Positions 1 through 6,984 of a stretch of 9,662 bases of DNA are shown here, piece after piece (the first letter of the stretch is position 1; every line of letters begins with the position of its first letter). Location of the stretch: positions 1 through 9,662 of the forward strand of contig CAIQJW010000141.1 of the NCBI GenBank assembly GCA_903872255.1, given 5' to 3'. Below the pieces are notes generated by a model. It searched no databases. It had not been told where the DNA came from and saw nothing but the letters and a program-made list of their open reading frames with translations. The stretch is from an uncultured delta proteobacterium. Lineage in GTDB: Bacteria > Desulfobacterota > Syntrophorhabdia > Syntrophorhabdales > Syntrophorhabdaceae. A program made the translations under genes and the position numbers.

Positions 1-2
1 CG

Positions 3-68
3 CTACCTCAAGGGGAAAAAGCACCCGCAAATGCTAAGCTTCTCATGTTCATCGCTAATGTGGTATAA
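3..68 (+). CDS. Possible C-terminal tail of an upstream gene (partial)
   Basis: One reading frame is open from the left edge to a TAA at 66-68 and would encode a 21-residue tail beginning LPQGEKAPANAK and ending FIANVV. It stops 36 bases before the GTG of the adenylate cyclase gene, a normal within-operon gap. The tail is too short to assign to a family. From general knowledge of CHASE2 cyclase loci a FecR-domain protein would be a plausible neighbour, but nothing in these residues shows it. Another frame is open from the window edge to a TGA near 243, but it runs into the cyclase gene and is probably a shadow. Confidence 0.3.
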   Translation, partial: LPQGEKAPANAKLLMFIANVV

Positions 69-104
69 AGGGTCTACAGCAGGAAATGACCGGCGGAGAC
101 TATC

Positions 105-2207
105 GTGGCGAAAAAAAGACATCGTCTGCGTAATATCACGTTACTCACAGCGGTTTCGTTCGCCATTGCCGCGGCCCTTTTCCTTTTCGATGTCCTTGCC
201 GTTTACGAGAACAAGTCCTTCGATCTATTTTCCCGATATCTGAATCCCGAAAAAGCGTCCGATCGTATTATCATTATCGAGATCGACCAGCAGTCGATCG
301 ACGCGCTGGCCGCCGAGAAGATCAACTGGCCCTGGCCGCGGCAGGTCTACGCGCCCATAATAGAATTCGTTTCACGTGCGGACGCCCTTTTCATCGATAT
401 TCTCTTTACCGAGCCGTCATCATACGGCGTGGAAGACGACAGGACGCTCGGCGATGCAGTATCGAAGGCATCGAACGTCTATCTGCCGTTCTTCCTTTCC
501 GTTAACGAAAAACCCCTGGAACGCGACGACGCCGCCTACCTCAAGCGCTTTGCGGTACCGGAAAATATTCCTGTGAGCGCATCCTACCGGTCTGCCGTGA
601 CCCCCATCAGTCAAATAAGAGAGGGGGTACGGGGTGCGGGAAATGTGGCAATTTCCCCGGATAGCGACGGGGTTTACCGAAGGATCCCGCTCTCTTTCAA
701 GCTGATGGACATGACGCTTCCGAACCTGATCTTTTCCTCGTTCAGCAATGCGGGTGTGTGCAAAGTTGAATCGGGCAGGCTGATGCTCGGGACGAAATAC
801 GTACCCCTTACGAACGGGAAACTGCTCCTTCGCTTTCCGAGCGGCCCACATCCCTACAGGACCATACCGGCGATCGACATACTCGCGGCGTACCGAACGG
901 GAACGAATACGGGCGGGAGTATCACGCCGGACCTTTTCAAGGGAAAGGTCGTTTTTCTCGGGATGACCGCTCCGGGCCTTTTAGATCTCAAATCGACACC
1001 GACCATGTCAGTTTCAACAGGTGTGCACGTAAATGCCGCGATGTTCGAAAATCTGGAATTGGGGACCTTCATGCGCCCGGCCTCTCACACGGCTGTCCTT
1101 GTTTTTATGCTCCTCATCTGTGTTTTCATCGTATCTGTTGTCATTAACTATCACACGATGGTCAAGAACCTTTCCGCCTTCATCTGGGCATTCATCGTCG
1201 TCACGGGCATTGCAGCAGTATTATTTTCGCGTCAGCACTACCTGCCGACCACATACCTCATGGTTGCTGTCATCCTGAGCTTTCTGCTTTCTGTTGCTTT
1301 CAGTTATGCAGTTGAGGGAAGGGAGAGGCAGTTCATAAAGAGGACATTTTCTCAATACATGGACAGGACGATAGTCGATTATGTCCTTCAAAATCCTGAG
1401 ATCGTGAAACCCGGCGGCAAAAAAGCCCGCGTCACCGTCCTGTTCGCGGACATAGCCGGATTCACGACAATTTCCGAGCGCAATACGCCCGAGGATACGG
1501 CCCTCATGCTCCACAGGGTGCTCAACGAACTCACCGAAGTTGTTATCGAGGAGAAAGGGGTCGTCGACAAATATATCGGGGACTGCATCATGGCGTTCTG
1601 GGGTTCACCCCTTGTCCTGCCGGAGGATGAGATCAATGCCTGCCGCAGCGCGCTGCGCTTTATCGAGGCAATACACGGGGTCAATGCCGTCTTTGCCCTG
1701 GAGGCGATCCCTCCGATAGCTATCCGGGTGGGGCTTCACACGGGTGACGCCATCGCCGGCAACATGGGCAGTGTGCGTCTTTTTGATTTTACCGTCGTCG
1801 GCGACACGGTCAACCTTGCGTCGCGCCTCGAATCGGTCAACAAGGTGTTCGGCACACGCATTATCACCAGCGAGCATACGCTCGCGGGGACGCATGGCCT
1901 TTTCCTTACCCGCAACCTCGGGCCCATCGAGGTTAAAGGAAAATCCGAGCCGGTCGTGATCCATGAGATCATCTCCGAGCACAGCGGTGCCGCTGTTTCG
2001 GACGTGAAAAAGGCCGCTACGTTCGGCACAGCGTTTGACCTTTACAAGGAGGCAAAATTCGCGGAAGCGATACTCCATTTTGACGCCGTGCTTTCCGAAT
2101 TTCCGGATGACGGCCCATCGCTCTTCTACAAAAAGAGGTCCGAACATCTCAAAGATACTTTTCCTTTGACAAAAAGATGGGATATTATTAAAATGACCGA
2201 AAAATGA
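105..2207 (+). CDS. CHASE2-domain class III adenylate cyclase, membrane-bound
   Basis: This 700-residue membrane receptor cyclase is predicted to make cAMP from ATP in response to an extracytoplasmic signal. An N-terminal membrane helix (about 12-31) leads into a CHASE2 sensor domain (about 35-325). Three closely spaced helices follow (about 330-350, 358-375, 383-402), the usual CHASE2 arrangement, then a short linker and the cyclase domain (about 440-625). Visible catalytic residues are the metal-binding Asp449 (in LFADIAGF) and Asp493 (in DKYIGD), adenine-site Lys489 with Thr563 (in FDFTVVGD), and transition-state Asn570 and Arg574 (in VNLASRLES). All are present, so it should be active. 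Thr at 563 instead of Asp is the class IIIb pattern. Residues 637-680 look like a TPR-type helical tail. The start is GTG with GGAG at 95-98, six bases upstream. The stop overlaps the SH3 gene by ATGA. The signal sensed is unknown. Confidence 0.95.
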   Translation: MAKKRHRLRNITLLTAVSFAIAAALFLFDVLAVYENKSFDLFSRYLNPEKASDRIIIIEIDQQSIDALAAEKINWPWPRQVYAPIIEFVSRADALFIDILFTEPSSYGVEDDRTLGDAVSKASNVYLPFFLSVNEKPLERDDAAYLKRFAVPENIPVSASYRSAVTPISQIREGVRGAGNVAISPDSDGVYRRIPLSFKLMDMTLPNLIFSSFSNAGVCKVESGRLMLGTKYVPLTNGKLLLRFPSGPHPYRTIPAIDILAAYRTGTNTGGSITPDLFKGKVVFLGMTAPGLLDLKSTPTMSVSTGVHVNAAMFENLELGTFMRPASHTAVLVFMLLICVFIVSVVINYHTMVKNLSAFIWAFIVVTGIAAVLFSRQHYLPTTYLMVAVILSFLLSVAFSYAVEGRERQFIKRTFSQYMDRTIVDYVLQNPEIVKPGGKKARVTVLFADIAGFTTISERNTPEDTALMLHRVLNELTEVVIEEKGVVDKYIGDCIMAFWGSPLVLPEDEINACRSALRFIEAIHGVNAVFALEAIPPIAIRVGLHTGDAIAGNMGSVRLFDFTVVGDTVNLASRLESVNKVFGTRIITSEHTLAGTHGLFLTRNLGPIEVKGKSEPVVIHEIISEHSGAAVSDVKKAATFGTAFDLYKEAKFAEAILHFDAVLSEFPDDGPSLFYKKRSEHLKDTFPLTKRWDIIKMTEK

Positions 2208-2665
2208 AGAGAATCGTAATATTTTCGCTCATGTTGATCTTTGTTGCAGGCGGTCTCCTTGCTGAGACCGTTACGGTGATAACCAAGGATAATGCCATAC
2301 GTGAATATGCCAAATTCTTCGCCCCCGTGAAGGCCAATGTCAAATACAACGACAGGCTTGAGATCCTGGCAACTGAAGGCGATTGGTACAGGGTACGATA
2401 CGGCGCCTCGGTCGGATATATCCATAAAAGCGCTGTAGAAAAAAGGGCCGCAGCAATGCCCGCGTCATATTCGGGTAAAAGGTCTTCCGTAAGCGAAAGC
2501 GAAGCCGCGCTCGCCGGAAAGGGATTCAACCCCCAGGTTGAAGCGTCGTACAAGAAGCAGCACCCGGAGATGAAATTCTATCTCGTTGACAACATCGAAC
2601 GTTATCTCATCCCCGACAATGAGGTCGCCCAGTTCATAACAAACGGGGGGTTACGGCAGCCATGA
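2204..2665 (+). CDS. Secreted SH3-domain protein
   Basis: The product is 153 residues. A signal peptide (1-20, ending GGLLA before Glu21) directs it to the periplasm or cell surface. Residues about 21-82 form a bacterial SH3 (SH3b) domain, recognisable from IREYAKFFAPV, the central GDWYRVRYG and the closing VGYIHKSAV; such domains usually bind peptidoglycan or peptide ligands. A polar linker follows, then a C-terminal segment (about 97-150) containing ALAGKGFNPQVEASYKKQ and ending QFITNGGL. I recall this tail from small SH3 proteins encoded next to M48 proteases, though I cannot check that here. The gene overlaps the cyclase by ATGA and the protease gene by ATGA, so translation of all three is probably coupled. 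It may be a partner or targeting factor for the M48 protease; that is an inference. Confidence 0.88.
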   Translation: MKRIVIFSLMLIFVAGGLLAETVTVITKDNAIREYAKFFAPVKANVKYNDRLEILATEGDWYRVRYGASVGYIHKSAVEKRAAAMPASYSGKRSSVSESEAALAGKGFNPQVEASYKKQHPEMKFYLVDNIERYLIPDNEVAQFITNGGLRQP

Positions 2666-3537
2666 AGAGGAAACTCGGTATGTTCTTCGCCTTGCTATCC
2701 GGGCTCGCCCTGTTCGCTTCATGCGATACGACCGGTTTCGGGAATATCTCACAGCACATCGGTACGGCTATGACGGTTGCAGATGCCACATCCAGTGCAT
2801 CCCGCCCCATATCAGAGGAAGAGGAGTATTATGTGGGACGCGCCGTTTCTGCCAAGATACTCGGCTCGTATCGACTGTCGACGGATGCCTACCTTACCCG
2901 TTACGTTAGTCTAATCGGCAAAACCGTCACACTCAGCTCCGACAAACCGTTCACGTTTGGCGGTTATCATTTCGCAGTTCTGGATGCGGAGGAAATAAAT
3001 GCATTTGCCGCCCCCGGCGGGACGATCTTTATCACCAGCGGAATGATCCGGACAACATCGAACGAAGATGAACTTGCCGCAGTCCTTGCACACGAAGTCG
3101 CGCATGTCGGCAAACGCGACGGCATCGCCGCGATAAAAAGCGCACGCTGGACCCAGGCGCTCACACTGATCGGAACGACCGCCGCCAAGAACTACACATC
3201 GTCGGAGATATCCCAGCTTGTGGGTATTTTCGAGGGGAGCATCGACGACATCTTTAAAACCCTAGTAGTAAACGGGTACAGCCGGTCCCAGGAATACGCA
3301 GCTGATGAAACAGCACTGATAACGCTCGCAAAATGCGGTTATGACCCGAAGGCCCTGAACTCTTTTCTCAAGCGTCTCGAACAAAGAGGAAAATCGTCGG
3401 GTGGCGGAATAACCCAGACACATCCAGGGACCGCAGAGAGAATAGATAATATTTCGGGGAAAACCCCGGCCACAGGACCGATCCATCCCAGGGCCATCGA
3501 AGTCCGCGCCATACGGTTTAAGCAGAACGTCCGATAA
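2662..3537 (+). CDS. M48-family metalloprotease lipoprotein
   Basis: This 291-residue zinc metalloprotease resembles the periplasmic M48 enzymes BepA and LoiP, which degrade misassembled outer-membrane proteins. It has a lipoprotein signal ending FASC, so Cys21 would be lipidated. Asp22 follows, which in E. coli would favour inner-membrane retention, though sorting rules differ elsewhere. The HExxH zinc site is His144-Glu145-His148 (in AVLAHEVAHVGKRDG). The third ligand is probably Glu211 in SRSQEYAADETAL. Other family landmarks are FAAPGGTIFITSGMI before the active site and THPGTAERI (His254) near the C-terminus. The length fits the lipoprotein branch without TPR repeats. It is the last gene of the cyclase-SH3-protease unit and overlaps the SH3 gene by four bases. 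A role in envelope quality control is likely; the substrate is unknown. Confidence 0.93.
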   Translation: MKRKLGMFFALLSGLALFASCDTTGFGNISQHIGTAMTVADATSSASRPISEEEEYYVGRAVSAKILGSYRLSTDAYLTRYVSLIGKTVTLSSDKPFTFGGYHFAVLDAEEINAFAAPGGTIFITSGMIRTTSNEDELAAVLAHEVAHVGKRDGIAAIKSARWTQALTLIGTTAAKNYTSSEISQLVGIFEGSIDDIFKTLVVNGYSRSQEYAADETALITLAKCGYDPKALNSFLKRLEQRGKSSGGGITQTHPGTAERIDNISGKTPATGPIHPRAIEVRAIRFKQNVR

Positions 3538-3663
3538 CTGCTGGCCTTAGAGACGACCCCCGGTTCCATGCCCTCCTTAGTTTTTTGAGTCCTAAATACT
3601 TTCTATTTGATGAAAAATTCCTTAGACTATTAGGCTCAATATTTTTGTGAAAGGAATACGCAG
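3538..3663. other. Intergenic gap between the protease and menG
   Basis: This AT-rich gap of 126 bases separates the two + strand gene groups. I see no open frame worth calling, no GC-rich hairpin followed by a T run, and no good -35/-10 pair; TTGATG at 3606-3611 has no matching -10 at 16-18 bases. The only clear signal is AAGGA at 3651-3655, eight bases before the GTG of menG, a good ribosome binding site that supports that start. Confidence 0.6.
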
Positions 3664-4419
3664 GTGGACAGCGGCGCTGACAAGAAGTACCCTTCGGTGC
3701 GGGAGATTACAGAGACGGAACGCATCGGCATGGTCAAAGAGATGTTTTCGACCATTACAAAAAAGTATGATTTTCTCAACCATCTGCTCAGTCTCCGGCG
3801 CGATGTCGCATGGCGCCGTTTCACGGTAAAAAAAATGCGATTCTTCAATACGGCAAGATTGCTCGACGTCGCATGCGGCACAGCGGATCTTTCCATCGAT
3901 GCGGCACGCAGGTACAACCAGATAAACATCACGGGCATTGATTTCGTCCATGAGATGCTTGAAGCGGGAAGGCAGAAGATACAGAAAAAAGGCCTTGGCC
4001 GGCGCATTGTACTCATGCAGTCAGACGCGCTTGAACTTCCGTTCTGCGACAATTCTTTTGATGTCGTGGCTGTCGCTTTCGGTGTCAGGAACATGCCGAA
4101 CAGAGAAAAGGCCCTAAAGGAGATGCTCCGGGTCGCGGTGCCGGGAGGCTCTGTCATGGTGCTTGAGATGACATTTACCCAGAACCGCCTGTTCAAGGTA
4201 ATATACCATATCTATCTCAATTATCTTTTGCCCCGCCTTGCGAAGCATTTCTCACCCAATCCGGCGGCATATCATTACCTCGCCGACTCGATCATGAACT
4301 TCCCGAATCCCGATGCCTTCGCCGCAATGATGGAGGCAGCGGGTATGGTCAATGTTCAGAAATACCCGCTAACCCTCGGTGTCACATATCTCCATACAGG
4401 TATAAAACCCGGGGCGTGA
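3664..4419 (+). CDS. menG: Demethylmenaquinone methyltransferase (UbiE/MenG family)
   Basis: This 251-residue SAM-dependent C-methyltransferase is predicted to carry out the last step of menaquinone synthesis, methylation of demethylmenaquinone. The family signature is complete: YDFLNHLLSLRRDVAWRR near residues 35-52, SAM motif I LLDVACGTADLS (66-77), the acidic-loop segment GIDFVHEM (91-98), FGVRNMPN (139-146) followed by ALKEMLRVAVPGG, and AYHYLADSI (202-210). The length matches the family. The GTG start is preceded by AAGGA at eight bases. UbiE enzymes can also act on ubiquinone precursors, but the nearby MenA-like prenyltransferase favours menaquinone. The ABC importer genes begin 87 bases downstream on the same strand. 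Confidence 0.94.
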   Translation: MDSGADKKYPSVREITETERIGMVKEMFSTITKKYDFLNHLLSLRRDVAWRRFTVKKMRFFNTARLLDVACGTADLSIDAARRYNQINITGIDFVHEMLEAGRQKIQKKGLGRRIVLMQSDALELPFCDNSFDVVAVAFGVRNMPNREKALKEMLRVAVPGGSVMVLEMTFTQNRLFKVIYHIYLNYLLPRLAKHFSPNPAAYHYLADSIMNFPNPDAFAAMMEAAGMVNVQKYPLTLGVTYLHTGIKPGA

Positions 4420-4442
4420 AACAGGGGATCATTAAGATTTCG

Positions 4443-4471
4443 TTGAAAAATGGCCCAGGGAGCAATACACT
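4443..4471 (+). promoter_or_regulatory. Candidate sigma70-type promoter for the ABC-menA genes
   Basis: TTGAAA (4443-4448) and TACACT (4466-4471) are separated by exactly 17 bases and match the sigma70 consensus at 5/6 and 4/6 positions. A start site near 4478 would leave about 30 bases of leader before the binding-protein gene. It lies after the menG stop, so the importer and menA could be transcribed separately from menG. The consensus match is the only evidence. Confidence 0.45.
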
Positions 4472-4506
4472 AATTAACCAAATATGAAAAAGGGTTATTG
4501 AAAGCT

Positions 4507-5454
4507 ATGAAAAGCATGCGAATCCCTGTTATTTTTCTTTGCGCGTTCATTTTTTTCTCCACCACACACGCCATGGCAGCCGAAAGATCCCGGCAGATCA
4601 AATTTGGCACGATCCCCGTACTCCAGTCATTACCGCTCTTTGTCGCAGCTGAAAAAGGTTTTTTTAAGGAACAGGGATTGGATGTCGAGATCGTGTTATT
4701 CAATTCGGCGATGGAAAAAGATATCGCTTTTACGTCGGGACAAATAGCCGGATATTTCGGGGACCTGATGACTCCGGCGGTGCTAGCCGCCAACGGCGCA
4801 AAGATCAAAATGGTGGCAACCAACTTCAACACGACATCGAGCCAGAGAATGTTTGCCATCCTTGCATCGCCCAAAGCCGAAGACGCGCGGCCGGAAGCCG
4901 TTGCGCGGGCCGGAATAGCAACCGGCTCAAACGCCATACCGGAATATCTCATAATCCGCCTTCTGGCGGCAAAGAATATCCCGCGCAAATCCATCAAGCT
5001 GATCGATATCAAGAGCATACCTATCCGGATGCAAATGCTCCTCTCAGGACAGGTTGAGGGCGCGCTTCTGCCCGAACCGCTCGCCACCCTGGCAGAGAAA
5101 AAAGGGGCCCGGACGCTGGCCGATGATAAAGGTTACGGTATTTCGGCAACTGTCCTTGCATTCAGCACGGATTATTTGAAAAATGATCCCGCCCGCGTCA
5201 GATCTTTCCTTGCTGCTGTGGAAAAGGCGTCCGTTTACATAAACAAGAACCCCGATGAAGTACGGGGAATAATGAACAGATCATGTAAAGTCCCTCAGGC
5301 GCTCCAGAGTTCTTTCCCCATACCGAAGTTCCCGGTATTGACCCTCCCGGACCAGGCACAGGTCATGGACATCTACCGCTGGTTGAGGGAAAAGAACATC
5401 GTCAAAACGGACCTCTCATACAAAGACCTGGTGGCAGATGGCTTCATCCGGTAA
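4507..5454 (+). CDS. ABC transporter periplasmic substrate-binding protein (SsuA/TauA/NMT1-like)
   Basis: This is the periplasmic solute receptor of an ABC importer. A signal peptide (hydrophobic IPVIFLCAFIFF, then cleavage near THAMAA) precedes a mature chain beginning IKFGTIPVLQSLPLFVAAEK and GFFKEQGLDVEIV, the classic opening of the NMT1/SsuA/TauA superfamily (type II periplasmic-binding fold). SGQVEGALLPEPLATLAEKK in the middle is also typical of this group. These receptors bind sulfonates, thiamine precursors, aromatic acids and other small molecules, and the sequence does not reveal the ligand. I chose ATG 4507, 12 bases after AAGGG (4490-4494). The in-frame TTG at 4498 sits only three bases from that site, and ATG 4516 is another option. 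The end overlaps the ATPase gene by 17 bases. Its place between menG and menA suggests a quinone-related ligand, by inference only. Confidence 0.88.
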   Translation: MKSMRIPVIFLCAFIFFSTTHAMAAERSRQIKFGTIPVLQSLPLFVAAEKGFFKEQGLDVEIVLFNSAMEKDIAFTSGQIAGYFGDLMTPAVLAANGAKIKMVATNFNTTSSQRMFAILASPKAEDARPEAVARAGIATGSNAIPEYLIIRLLAAKNIPRKSIKLIDIKSIPIRMQMLLSGQVEGALLPEPLATLAEKKGARTLADDKGYGISATVLAFSTDYLKNDPARVRSFLAAVEKASVYINKNPDEVRGIMNRSCKVPQALQSSFPIPKFPVLTLPDQAQVMDIYRWLREKNIVKTDLSYKDLVADGFIR

Positions 5455-6196
5455 GTTCCTGACAGTTGCGGGGCTTTCAAAGAGCTTTCTCAATGCCGGG
5501 CGAACGAGCCTTGTGCTCGACGGGATCGACCTTGATCTGGAGTTCCGCGATTGCGTGTCCATTGTGGGACCGTCAGGATGCGGCAAGACCACGCTTCTGC
5601 TCGCCATAGCCGGCCTTATCGATCCAACCGGGGGAACCATCACATTCCGGGGCGATCGGATTTCCGGCCCGCAACACAGGATCGCCCTCGTGCTTCAGCA
5701 TTATGGACTATTTCCCTGGAAAAGGGTCGGGGATAACATAACATTGGGCGCCCGGCTGCAGAGGATCACGCTGTCCGGGGAGAAACTGGCATCCGTAAAA
5801 AAGGAACTGGATATCGAAGGCCTCGACCATTTTTATCCCGCGCAGTTAAGCGGGGGCCAGAGGCAGCGTGTCGCCCTTGCCCGCGCACTGCTATTAAACC
5901 CGGTCATGCTGCTTCTCGATGAGCCTTTTGCGGCAATAGACACTGTTACACGCGAGAGGCTCCAGAACAGCCTCTTAAGCGTCTTCGCCCGGAGAAAGTT
6001 CAGTTTCATAATCGTCACACACAACATCGAGGAGGCCGTTTTCCTCGGGCGGCGGATCATCGTGCTAGGTAATGCGCAGAACGGAATAGCCGCTGTTATG
6101 GACAACCCGGATATGGGCAACTCCGATTACCGCAACGATCCCGTCTTTTTCCAGCGCACGACCGAGCTCCGGAATATCCTTGAGAAACTCGAATGA
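5438..6196 (+). CDS. ABC transporter ATP-binding protein (SsuB/TauB-like)
   Basis: This 252-residue cytoplasmic ATPase powers the importer formed with the neighbouring binding protein and permease. All nucleotide-binding motifs are intact: Walker A GPSGCGKT (44-51), Q-loop Gln87 (LQHYGLFPW), signature LSGGQ (137-141), Walker B ending Asp161-Glu162, D-loop AAID (165-168) and H-loop His195 (VTHN). LFPW after the Q-loop and NIEEAVFLGRR after the H-loop are typical of the nitrate/sulfonate/taurine subgroup. The ATG lies inside the end of the binding-protein gene (17-base overlap) with only a weak GGTGG ahead of it, so translational coupling is likely. The stop overlaps the permease start by ATGA. 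Confidence 0.94.
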   Translation: MASSGKFLTVAGLSKSFLNAGRTSLVLDGIDLDLEFRDCVSIVGPSGCGKTTLLLAIAGLIDPTGGTITFRGDRISGPQHRIALVLQHYGLFPWKRVGDNITLGARLQRITLSGEKLASVKKELDIEGLDHFYPAQLSGGQRQRVALARALLLNPVMLLLDEPFAAIDTVTRERLQNSLLSVFARRKFSFIIVTHNIEEAVFLGRRIIVLGNAQNGIAAVMDNPDMGNSDYRNDPVFFQRTTELRNILEKLE

Positions 6197-6939
6197 AAAG
6201 CCGGACCGCGATCATTTATATCATAACCGTTCTCTTTATTTTCAGCGCCTGGTATTGTCTTTCGGGCATCCTTGGCAGCAGCATCCTCCCCGATCCATTT
6301 GCGGTATTCCGAAGAGGTTTCACAGAGATCATGACCGGCAGTTTTTGGGTCCATGTCAGGGCCAGCATTTTCAGGCTTTTTACGGCATTGTTCTTTGCAT
6401 TTATTCTCGCCGTGCCTGCAGGGTTAATATTAGGCAGCAACGAGAAGCTTGACGGGATATTCGCACCGCTTATCTACCTGGGCTACCCGATACCCAAGGT
6501 GGTTCTCATGCCTGTCATATTCGTTCTCTTTGGCCTTGGAGATACAGGGAAAATAGTCCTCCTGACCATGATCGTATTTTTTCAGCTTCTCATCACGACC
6601 CGGGACAGCGCCCGGAAGATCGAAAAGGAAACCACATATTCCCTAATGTCCCTGGGAGGCAGCTCGATGGACTTTTTTGTCCATGTCGTCTGGCCTGTCA
6701 GCCTTCCCGGAATATTCACGTCCCTGCGTATAGGCGTGGGAACAGCGGTAGCGGTGCTTTTTCTGGTCGAGTCGATCGCTACGGACCGGGGACTTGGTTT
6801 TTATATTATCGATTCGTGGGGCCGGGCCGATTATCCGACCATGTTTGTGGGCATCATAGCCCTTTCCATGATCGGCATTGTAATGTATGAGATCTTCGAC
6901 ATTCTGGAAAGGAAATTCTGCAGATGGAAAAACCTGTAA
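6193..6939 (+). CDS. ABC transporter permease (SsuC/TauC-like)
   Basis: This 248-residue inner-membrane permease has an N-terminal helix (about 6-25) followed by about five more hydrophobic segments, the usual six-helix plan of the BPD_transp_1 family. The ATPase-contact EAA-type loop is at about 149-175, reading SLGGSSMDFFVHVVWPVSLP: the central Gly and the closing LP are present, but the EAA triplet itself is degenerate. YPIPKVVLMPV (98-108) and DRGLGFYI (198-205) are recurring sequences in the SsuC/TauC branch. The gene overlaps the ATPase stop by ATGA and so belongs to the same transport unit. It ends immediately before the possible upstream start of the prenyltransferase gene, which points to one operon through menA. 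The substrate is unknown. Confidence 0.93.
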   Translation: MKSRTAIIYIITVLFIFSAWYCLSGILGSSILPDPFAVFRRGFTEIMTGSFWVHVRASIFRLFTALFFAFILAVPAGLILGSNEKLDGIFAPLIYLGYPIPKVVLMPVIFVLFGLGDTGKIVLLTMIVFFQLLITTRDSARKIEKETTYSLMSLGGSSMDFFVHVVWPVSLPGIFTSLRIGVGTAVAVLFLVESIATDRGLGFYIIDSWGRADYPTMFVGIIALSMIGIVMYEIFDILERKFCRWKNL

Positions 6940-6961
6940 ATGCGGCACCCGGTGCAACGTG

Positions 6962-6976
6962 CCTTAAGGCTTAAGG
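6962..6976 (+). repeat. Inverted repeat overlapping the menA ribosome binding site
   Basis: CCTTAAG and CTTAAGG are perfect 7-base inverted arms around a single G at 6969. The right arm overlaps the AAGGG (6973-6977) proposed as the menA ribosome binding site. With a one-base centre it would not fold as such into a tight RNA hairpin, so it is more readily read as a DNA-binding site or as chance. Confidence 0.4.
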
Positions 6977-6984
6977 GCAATATC

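Noticed and set aside
3583..3636. Imperfect inverted repeat GAGTCCTAA ... TTAGGCTC upstream of menG
   Set aside because: The arms are short, need a one-base bulge and are separated by more than 30 bases of AT-rich sequence. This is easily due to chance.
4498..6939. Naming the importer as a taurine, sulfonate or thiamine-precursor transporter (tau/ssu/thi)
   Set aside because: These families cannot be told apart by eye, and no sulfonate or thiamine genes are nearby, so no gene symbol was given.
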